From positions 1-64,000 of the forward strand of contig CAWBST010000021.1 of NCBI GenBank assembly GCA_963791495.1: a DNA stretch of 64,000 nt, written 5' to 3'. The notes below the pieces were generated by a model. It had not been told where the DNA came from, ran no database searches, and saw only the letters and a program-made list of their open reading frames with translations. This DNA is from JAMXLO01 sp963791495 (lineage in GTDB: Bacteria; Pseudomonadota; Alphaproteobacteria; Acetobacterales; Acetobacteraceae). The position numbers and the translations under genes were made by a program. Position 1 is the first letter of the stretch; every line of letters starts with the position of its first letter. Below, piece by piece: positions 57,995-64,000 of the stretch.

Positions 57995-59032
57995 ATGGCA
58001 GACATCCTGGCGCTTGGAATATCGCACTACCCACCGCTGAGCGGTCACGATGAGCGCATGGCGGCAATCCTGCAGCGCATGCTGCAGAACCCGGACCTGC
58101 CGCCGCATCTGCGAACGCCGGAGGGATGGCCGGAGGGCATGCGGAGGGAATGGGGCGAGGATCGGGGCACCACTTCGGCCGCGGCGCATCGTGCCGCCCT
58201 GGTCGGCTGGATGGAGCGGACGCGGGCCGCCCTGGATGCGTTCCAACCGGATTTCGTTCTGCTCTGGGGCGACGATCAGTACGAGAACTTCCGCGAGGAC
58301 ATCATCCCGCCGTACTGCATCGCCGCCCATGAGAAGTTCACCTTCTCACCACGTCCTGACAATGTCTGGGGCGAGACTGACAAGACGTTTGAACTGCCAG
58401 GCAATCGCAATGCGGCGAAGATGCTGGCGACTCGTCTGATCGAGCAGGGCTTCGATACAGCTTACGCGTACAAGCCGCTCCACCATCCGCTCGGACACGC
58501 CTTCACCAACGCGATCTTCTACCTCGATTACAATCGGAAGGGCTTTCATTATCCTATCGTGCCGTTCGCAGTGAACTGTTATGGACGCAAGGTGGTCTCT
58601 CAGCATGGTGGGGTGCCGGTTTTCGACAAGCCGCAGACAGACATCGATTTTGACCCGCCGGCCCCCGCGCCTTGGCGCCTGTTCGATCTCGGCGCCGCGA
58701 CGGCCCGCATCCTGGCCGAGTCGCCGTATCGCGTTGCGCTGTTGGCTTCGTCAGGTTGGTCTCACGCATTCCTGACCGCCAAGAATAACTACCTCTATCC
58801 CGATACGCCGGCCGATCGGCAGATGTACGAGCACTTGCGAGACGCCGACTATGAGGCGTGGCGGAAATATCCGGCGCAGTCTGTCGAGGACAGCGGTCAA
58901 CAGGAAATCCTGAACTGGATGTGCCTGGTCGGCGCTCTGAGCGCGCTTGGGCGGAAGCCACAGGTGACCGGCTTCGTCGACACATGGATCTTCAACTCAT
59001 CGAAGGCCTTCCTGATCGCACCGCCCGGCTGA
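57995..59032 (+). CDS. class III extradiol ring-cleavage dioxygenase (LigB superfamily)
   Basis: 345 residues. MADILALGISHYPPLSGHDE with His11 and His18, DFVLLWGDDQYENFREDIIP, HHPLGHAFTNAIFYL, and ALLASSGWSHAFLTAKNNYL. The SHxPP start, the middle GDDQ and the late GWSH fit the LigB/DODA fold, which uses Fe(II) to cleave catechol-type rings. ATG 57995 has GAGGA upstream. First intact gene of the catabolic cluster; substrate unknown. Confidence 0.85.
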   Translation: MADILALGISHYPPLSGHDERMAAILQRMLQNPDLPPHLRTPEGWPEGMRREWGEDRGTTSAAAHRAALVGWMERTRAALDAFQPDFVLLWGDDQYENFREDIIPPYCIAAHEKFTFSPRPDNVWGETDKTFELPGNRNAAKMLATRLIEQGFDTAYAYKPLHHPLGHAFTNAIFYLDYNRKGFHYPIVPFAVNCYGRKVVSQHGGVPVFDKPQTDIDFDPPAPAPWRLFDLGAATARILAESPYRVALLASSGWSHAFLTAKNNYLYPDTPADRQMYEHLRDADYEAWRKYPAQSVEDSGQQEILNWMCLVGALSALGRKPQVTGFVDTWIFNSSKAFLIAPPG

Positions 59033-59047
59033 GCATCTCGGCAAACG

Positions 59048-60679
59048 ATGGATACCGAGACCGCAACCTATGACGTGATCGTCGCGGGCGCAGGTCCGGT
59101 CGGCCTGACGCTCTCCATCGATCTCGGCCGACGCGGCGTGCGGTGCCTGATCATCGAGCGCAGTCCGACGACGTTGCCATATCCGAAGATGGACCGCTCC
59201 AACGCGCGGACCATGGAGTTCTATCGCCGCATCGGTATCGCCGACCGGGTGCGCGCGTTGGGCTACCCGCCCGACAACCCGATGGACGTGTTTCTGACGA
59301 CAAGGCTGAGCGATCCACCCATCGCAGTGCTGAAATATCCGTCGGTGGCGGAGCGCCGGAAGCAGATCGCCGAATCGCCCAACGGCGATTGGCTGCTCGA
59401 GCCGTATCAACTCGTGTCGCAGAACCAGCTCGAGCCGCTGTTGAAGGAAGTGGCGGAAGCGACACCGAACGTCACGGTCAGATACGGTTGCGAGCTGGTC
59501 GATTTCCGCCAGGACGAGAACCGCGTAACCGTCACGACGCGGTCGGTCGATGGCGATGAGCAGACGCTGCGCTGCGGCTATTTGGCTGGTTGTGATGGTG
59601 GCACCAGCACAGTGCGAAGAAAGCTTGGAATCAAGTTGGAGGGACGTGGCAGTATTCGCCAACTGGTTCAAGTGATCTTCCGGTCAGAGGACCTCTACGA
59701 GCAAATCGTGACCGGCAAGGGACGCCATTATCAATTCGCGGATGCCGCGGGATCGAGCATGGTGGCGCAGGGAACGCGCAAGGAGTTCACGCTGCACTCC
59801 TCGCTGCCGCCCGATACGGACTTCCGACCGGTCATCCAGAATCTGATCGGCTTTCCCTGCGACTTCGAAATCCGCCATGTCGTTCCATGGCGACACCATC
59901 TTCTGGTGGCGGAGCGCTACCGTGATGGCCGCGTCTTCCTGGCCGGCGACGCGGTGCATCTGGTTATTCCGTCCGGCGGCCTCGGCATGAACACCGGCGT
60001 CGGCGACGCCTTCGACCTGTCATGGAAGCTGGCGGGCACCATCAAGGGCTGGGGTGGTTCCGGCCTGCTCGACGGATATGAGCTGGAGCGTCGGCCGATC
60101 GGAATCCGCAACGTCGCCGCCGCTGGGTGGGCCTCCGAGGGCGTGCCGATCTGGCGCGCACTGGTGACGCCGGCGGTGTACGAAGATACGCCCGAAGGCG
60201 AGGCCAAGCGGCGGGAACTGGCGGCGTCGTTCGACGTCAATCACCGTCGGATGCATGGGATGGTCGGAATCGAGGCCGGCTATTCGTATGCCGGCTCGCC
60301 GCTGATAGCCGACGAACCGGGCAACGTCGCGGAATGGGAAACCAGCAGATACGTGCCGCACGCACGCCCGGGCGTCCGCATCCCGCACATGTGGCTGAAG
60401 GACGGACGCGCCCTCCAGGACGTGCTTGGGGATGACTACACGCTGCTCGACCTGCGCGGAGACTGCGATGCGGCTGCGCTGATGAACGAATTCCGCGCCT
60501 TACACGCGCCGCTCCACGTTCTGCGTCTGGACGAGGAGCGGGTGCGTTCAGTTTACGGCGCTTCCGTGTTCCTTCTGCGTCCGGACCTCCACATTGCATG
60601 GCGCGGCGATGGTCCGCCGCCTGACCCCGCGGGCCTGGCGGCACTGGCAACGGGGCAAAGAGCGATGCGCGATCAGTAG
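59048..60679 (+). CDS. FAD-dependent aromatic monooxygenase
   Basis: 543 residues, group A flavin hydroxylase type. GAGPVG at 14-19 with IIERSPTT; LEPYQLVSQNQLEPLLKEVA; GCDGGTSTVRRKLGI; GRVFLAGDAVHLVIPSGGLG then MNTGVGDAFDLSWKLAG. A C-terminal thioredoxin-like part (DDYTLLDLRGDCDAAALMNE) follows, as in phenol/MHPC-type hydroxylases. Would introduce a hydroxyl group before ring cleavage by the neighbour. Ends overlapping the SDR stop by seven bases. Confidence 0.9.
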   Translation: MDTETATYDVIVAGAGPVGLTLSIDLGRRGVRCLIIERSPTTLPYPKMDRSNARTMEFYRRIGIADRVRALGYPPDNPMDVFLTTRLSDPPIAVLKYPSVAERRKQIAESPNGDWLLEPYQLVSQNQLEPLLKEVAEATPNVTVRYGCELVDFRQDENRVTVTTRSVDGDEQTLRCGYLAGCDGGTSTVRRKLGIKLEGRGSIRQLVQVIFRSEDLYEQIVTGKGRHYQFADAAGSSMVAQGTRKEFTLHSSLPPDTDFRPVIQNLIGFPCDFEIRHVVPWRHHLLVAERYRDGRVFLAGDAVHLVIPSGGLGMNTGVGDAFDLSWKLAGTIKGWGGSGLLDGYELERRPIGIRNVAAAGWASEGVPIWRALVTPAVYEDTPEGEAKRRELAASFDVNHRRMHGMVGIEAGYSYAGSPLIADEPGNVAEWETSRYVPHARPGVRIPHMWLKDGRALQDVLGDDYTLLDLRGDCDAAALMNEFRALHAPLHVLRLDEERVRSVYGASVFLLRPDLHIAWRGDGPPPDPAGLAALATGQRAMRDQ

Positions 60680-61533
60680 CTCGGCTTCGTCGAAAATGGC
60701 GTGAGCTGAATCTCGTGTGTCCAGCATGACCGGTCCTGGGTGTGCAGGTAGTAGAACGCTTCGGCGATCTTAACCGGATTGATCACGAGATCGGGTCGGT
60801 TCTGAACCCGCGGCATTGCACGGGTTCCGGGTGAGTCGATGGTACCGTCGATCACCACGTTGGCCACATGCACGCCGTGCTCGGAGTACTCCTCGGTGAG
60901 CACCTGTGCCAGCGTGCGCATCATGACTCTGGGGTAGTAAAGCGACTGTCCGGTCATTCGCTTCCTCCCGCGCAGCGAACTTGAGTTATTGGAAAAGAAG
61001 AACGACCCTTCGCCTTTCTTCCGCATGGCCGGCAGCACTTCCTTGGCGACGAGAAACGGCCCTCGGCTGGCGATGTGCTGCGCGGTATCGAACATCTCCA
61101 CTGGGATGTATTCGAGCAGTTCCTTCTCCGGCGGAAGATCACGACCTTCCAAATAGCCCGCGTTGTAGATCAGGACGTCCGGATCGCCTGCGTCGCGGCG
61201 GATCGTGGCGAACGCCGTCGAGATGGAGTCCTGTGACGAGAGATCCAGTTCGACGATCATGCATTCGCCGCCCTGATCGCGGATGGCCCGCGCCATTGGT
61301 GACGCATTGGCCTCGGTGCGGGTTGTCAGCACAACGAAGAAACCTTCAAGGCCGAACTTCTGCGCAATGGCGCCCCCGACACCCCAGCGAACGCCGACTG
61401 GCAGGTCACTGTCGTCCAGCGGCTTGCCGTGTATCAGCAAGGTATTGCGGCCATCCGACTGCCACTTGGAGGTGGCACCCACCACCACCGCAACCTGCTT
61501 GCCGGCCTTGTTCGTTGTGCGGGTCTGGCTCAT
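60673..61533 (-). CDS. atypical SDR with split dinucleotide loop
   Basis: 286 residues, Rossmann SDR: VVVGATSKW at 17-25, then about 28 extra residues (LLIHGKPLDDSDLPVGVRW) before GVGGAIAQKF, so the TGxxxGIG loop is interrupted. Also ELDLSS, NAG (124-126). In place of YxxxK there is LYYPRVMMRTLAQ with no Lys at the expected spot. FFFSNNSSSLRGRKR holds the Ser region. ATG 61533 with GGAAGG. Convergent with the monooxygenase. Confidence 0.75.
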   Translation of the reverse strand: MSQTRTTNKAGKQVAVVVGATSKWQSDGRNTLLIHGKPLDDSDLPVGVRWGVGGAIAQKFGLEGFFVVLTTRTEANASPMARAIRDQGGECMIVELDLSSQDSISTAFATIRRDAGDPDVLIYNAGYLEGRDLPPEKELLEYIPVEMFDTAQHIASRGPFLVAKEVLPAMRKKGEGSFFFSNNSSSLRGRKRMTGQSLYYPRVMMRTLAQVLTEEYSEHGVHVANVVIDGTIDSPGTRAMPRVQNRPDLVINPVKIAEAFYYLHTQDRSCWTHEIQLTPFSTKPSY

Positions 61534-61572
61534 TTGAAAGCGCTTCCTTCCTTGTCAACGTCGCGACGCATG

Positions 61573-62400
61573 TCAGGGTGTCCGGTCCCAACCCCACCAG
61601 GCGCAAAGTGCCTCGCCCATGATGAGTCTCCTGTCCTGGTCGCTCAGCCACGACAATTCCTCGGTGAACATCGTCACGCACTGGCCCCAGGAGCACGGCA
61701 TCTTCGTTATATCCGTCCCCCAGAACATGCGGTGGGGCCCGAATGCATCGTAGATCTGTCGCAGATAGGTGTGCATCTTCGGGAACGGATACGCCTCGCT
61801 CGAATAACCCGGCGCGCCGGTTGCCTTGACCGCCACATTGGGAAACTTCGCCAACGCCAGAAGGGCCGGTATGTGGGTCATGGCCGCGGCATCTTTCAGC
61901 GTGGTCAGGCCGCCTCTGCCACCCAGGTGATCGATCGTCAGTCGAAGTCCCGGGTGGCGCTCGGCAATGCGGCCGAGTTCAGTCAGAGAATCCGTCGCCA
62001 GGACCGCGATGGGAACGCCGTATTTTTCAGCCTCCGACCAAAGCCAGTCGAGGGTACCTTCGGCCAGCCACTGGCGCGCAGGATCGCTCAGGAACCCATA
62101 CCGCAGACCGAGCATACCCGGTTGCTTTCTCCAGCTCGCGATGCGTGCACGAGAGTCCGGTTGATCGAGCGGCACCGCACCCATGATCGCGAACCGGCCT
62201 GGATAATTCCGCACCGCCGCAAGAGCCATGTCGGTCGAGCCTGGATCCCAACCTGGCGGATGAATGACGGCGGCATCGACGCCGCCTTCGTCCATCAGGA
62301 CAATGGCCTCCTCCGGGGTGAAGTGCGTGACCTGCCGATGCGACAGGTTGCTTGGCAGGCCGGTTCCCCACAGGTGAATCTGGGCGTCTACTATCTGCAT
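61573..62400 (-). CDS. amidohydrolase 2-family metal-dependent hydrolase
   Basis: 275 residues from ATG 62400 (AGGGGA upstream): MQIVDAQIHLWGTGLPSNLS, then DAAVIHPPGWDPGSTDMALA, LRLTIDHLGGRGGLTTLKDA and RMFWGTDITKMPCSWGQCVT. TIM-barrel family that includes lactonases and decarboxylases of aromatic pathways. The first metal site is QIH, not DxH-H. Same strand as the SDR and the next hydrolase, likely one operon. Confidence 0.85.
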   Translation of the reverse strand: MQIVDAQIHLWGTGLPSNLSHRQVTHFTPEEAIVLMDEGGVDAAVIHPPGWDPGSTDMALAAVRNYPGRFAIMGAVPLDQPDSRARIASWRKQPGMLGLRYGFLSDPARQWLAEGTLDWLWSEAEKYGVPIAVLATDSLTELGRIAERHPGLRLTIDHLGGRGGLTTLKDAAAMTHIPALLALAKFPNVAVKATGAPGYSSEAYPFPKMHTYLRQIYDAFGPHRMFWGTDITKMPCSWGQCVTMFTEELSWLSDQDRRLIMGEALCAWWGWDRTP

Positions 62401-62466
62401 CGCAAATCCCCTATTTTCGCCTGCAGACGCTGTCGCGGCAGTCACGGCGCGATGGGTTGACGGTAT

Positions 62467-63837
62467 CTACTCGGCTGCTGCCGCAAGCCGTACCCGGTTC
62501 GGCTGCAGCGACCTGACCCGCTCCTGCGTATAGAGATCAGTCCAGTTGCTCCAGCTTCGATCGGTCACCTGGCGCGGGTCGTACGAGCGCGCCGGGATCT
62601 GCATGCGCTTGCCGGCGATATGCACGTGGCGGATGCGCTGCTTGTCCTGGAGGATGGCGATGTTCTCGATCGGCGAACCTTCGATCGCGATGAAATCAGC
62701 GAACCGACCAGGCTGCAGGACGCCGAACTTGCCGCCGTTGGCCATGAATCGGCTGGTAACCGATGTCGCGCAGCAAAGGGCCTCCGAGGGTGAAAAACCA
62801 AGGTCCCGCACAAAGATCTCCAGCTCGGTCGCGTGCCACTCGCCGTACGGCGTGACTGCGAAGCCCGAGTCGGTTCCGGTCATCATCGGCACACCGGCCC
62901 GCTTCGCCTTCTGCAAATTGACGCAGGCAATCTCATACTCCCGCTGCGTGTCGCTGATCCGGCCCTTGATGGCAGCAGGCTCGTGGGGCTGGGTGAAGTC
63001 GATGATGTTGCGCGGGAACGTCATCGTGGGACCGATGGCGGTAGCGGATTTCACCATTGCCTCGAGGCATTCATCATCGAGATAGGTCGCGTGAAAGATC
63101 AGATCGACGCCGGCGCGGGCGGAATAGAGGATAGCCTCACGACCGCGCGCATGCACGACGACGCGTTTGCCGAGCCGGTGCGCTTCGGTGACCATCGAAC
63201 TTGTCTCGTCCTGATTGAATGCGGCGATCAGTTCGCCGGTCTCGCGTGTCTGAGTACCGTCCATGGCGATCTTGATGCAGTCCACGCCATTCTTGACCTG
63301 CACGCGGATTTCTTCGATCGCCTCGTCCTTGCTCGTGACAAGGCGGCCGATCGACGTGTCCGGCACGCCGATCCAGGTCGGATACCAATCGGTCAATCCC
63401 TGGCGCGTGGTCAGGTAGCGGCCGGCGGCGGTGACGCGCGGTCCGTCGAACAAGCCGAAGTTGATCGCGTTGCGTACCGATAGGCTGATCTGTCCGGCGT
63501 CGCCGGGCGAGCATATCGACGTATAGCCCGCCGCAAGCACCCTCTGCGCGAAGAACAGGCCGCGCAGTGAGCGGAACTCCATCGGCTGGTACAGGTCGAT
63601 ATCTTCCTCGGACTTGGCATTGCCGTAGGCGAGATGTGTGTGCACGTCCTGGAGGCCCGGCATGACAAAGAGGTTGCCGTAGTCGAGCACGGACTCGCGC
63701 GCGGCGACCGGCGGAGCGTCGTTCGTCGGCCCGACATGGACAATCTCCCCCTGATCATCGAAGCAGAGCGTATGGTCCTTCCGGGCATCCGCCTCATTAC
63801 CCGTGAACAGCATACCGCAGCGCACATGCGTCATCAT
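62467..63837 (-). CDS. imidazolonepropionase-like amidohydrolase
   Basis: 456 residues. Composite beta-sandwich plus barrel: LFVMPGLQDVHTHLAYGNAK with HxH at 66/68, NGVDCIKIAMDG (bridging Lys candidate), RVVVHARGREAILYSARAGV, GTDSGFAVTPYGEWHATELE and GVLQPGRFADFIAI. Resembles prolidase/imidazolonepropionase-type hydrolases of unknown substrate. ATG 63837 with GAGGTGAT. Confidence 0.88.
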   Translation of the reverse strand: MMTHVRCGMLFTGNEADARKDHTLCFDDQGEIVHVGPTNDAPPVAARESVLDYGNLFVMPGLQDVHTHLAYGNAKSEEDIDLYQPMEFRSLRGLFFAQRVLAAGYTSICSPGDAGQISLSVRNAINFGLFDGPRVTAAGRYLTTRQGLTDWYPTWIGVPDTSIGRLVTSKDEAIEEIRVQVKNGVDCIKIAMDGTQTRETGELIAAFNQDETSSMVTEAHRLGKRVVVHARGREAILYSARAGVDLIFHATYLDDECLEAMVKSATAIGPTMTFPRNIIDFTQPHEPAAIKGRISDTQREYEIACVNLQKAKRAGVPMMTGTDSGFAVTPYGEWHATELEIFVRDLGFSPSEALCCATSVTSRFMANGGKFGVLQPGRFADFIAIEGSPIENIAILQDKQRIRHVHIAGKRMQIPARSYDPRQVTDRSWSNWTDLYTQERVRSLQPNRVRLAAAAE

Positions 63838-63903
63838 CGGATCACCTCGGCTGCTTGTCGTCGCGTCGCAGGATACGTGAGCCGCGGCGTCGGCGGCAAC
63901 CGA

Positions 63904-64000
63904 TCAGGCTTTGGTCGGCGACCAACCATAGATGCGCCGCAAAGTCTCACCGAGCAGAGCGGCCCGCTCACTGTCGGTCAGACGGTCCGTGACCCGAAAC
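63904..64000 (-). CDS. amidohydrolase 2-family, C-terminal end only
   Basis: Cut by the window edge. Last 31 residues: RLTDSERAALLGETLRRIYG then WSPTKA, stop 63904-63906. The tail matches the end of the 61573 gene (LSDQDRRLIMGEALCAWWGW), so this is probably another TIM-barrel amidohydrolase of the same cluster. Confidence 0.6.
   Translation of the reverse strand, partial: FRVTDRLTDSERAALLGETLRRIYGWSPTKA

Overview
The window is high-GC DNA from an alphaproteobacterium, most likely of the Acetobacteraceae or a close relative. The evidence is a hopanoid operon in hpnA-B-C-D-E-F-G order with squalene made by the HpnC/D/E route, an alphaproteobacterial LexA box (GAAC-N7-GAAC) between ssb and uvrA, NDUFAF6-like and entericidin genes, and several very common alphaproteobacterial small-protein families and GC-rich palindromic repeats. 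No species can be named from the sequence alone.

Layout. (1) 1-10.1 kb is an accessory, decaying region: a broken manganese catalase, a bacterioferritin-like gene, many short orphan genes, at least three remnants of one small zinc-ribbon family, a broken GFA-family gene, a frameshifted strand-loop-strand repeat exoprotein, and a phage-like DNA-methyltransferase stub. It abuts the 3' end of a tRNA-Lys gene (10126-10201). (2) 10.2-22.2 kb is core housekeeping: cyclophilin, coaD, gyrA, a glycine-zipper lipoprotein, a GT39-type glycosyltransferase, ssb, uvrA, an entericidin, an NDUFAF6-like protein, Fe superoxide dismutase and yajC. (3) 22.4-37.5 kb holds a three-gene exported module (Sel1-like membrane protein, TAXI receptor, DsrE-like protein), an IS630 scar, a divergent SnoaL/MmyB-regulator pair, a carboxylesterase, a ferric-iron-type ABC transporter, a PNPOx-like protein, an enolase-superfamily dehydratase and an orphan sensor kinase. 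(4) 37.4-46.4 kb is the hopanoid locus: hpnA to hpnG on the minus strand and hpnL divergent on the plus strand. It carries three GC-rich palindromic elements, one of them read in frame inside hpnB. (5) 46.4-56.8 kb has a LysR regulator, an Lhr-type helicase, and an exopolysaccharide group (ugd, ExoV-like, methyltransferase-glycosyltransferase fusion, DUF2255). (6) 56.8-64 kb is a catabolic cluster: an AbrB-MmgE/PrpD chimera and an NtaA fragment as relics, then an intact class III extradiol dioxygenase, a flavin monooxygenase, an unusual SDR and three amidohydrolases (the last cut by the window edge).

How it fits together. HpnD, HpnC and HpnE make squalene from farnesyl diphosphate, Shc cyclises it, and HpnG/HpnA/HpnB decorate the side chain; HpnL is a hopanoid-associated membrane protein. 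The 57-64 kb cluster looks like ring hydroxylation, ring cleavage and hydrolysis of an unknown aromatic substrate.

Caution. Seven otherwise good genes between 22 and 52 kb are broken by eight single-base shifts, and all eight are net +1. That uniform direction suggests residual insertion errors in the assembly more than genuine gene loss. In contrast, the 1-10 kb and 56.8-57.9 kb relics show mixed shifts, nonsense changes and truncations and look truly decayed.
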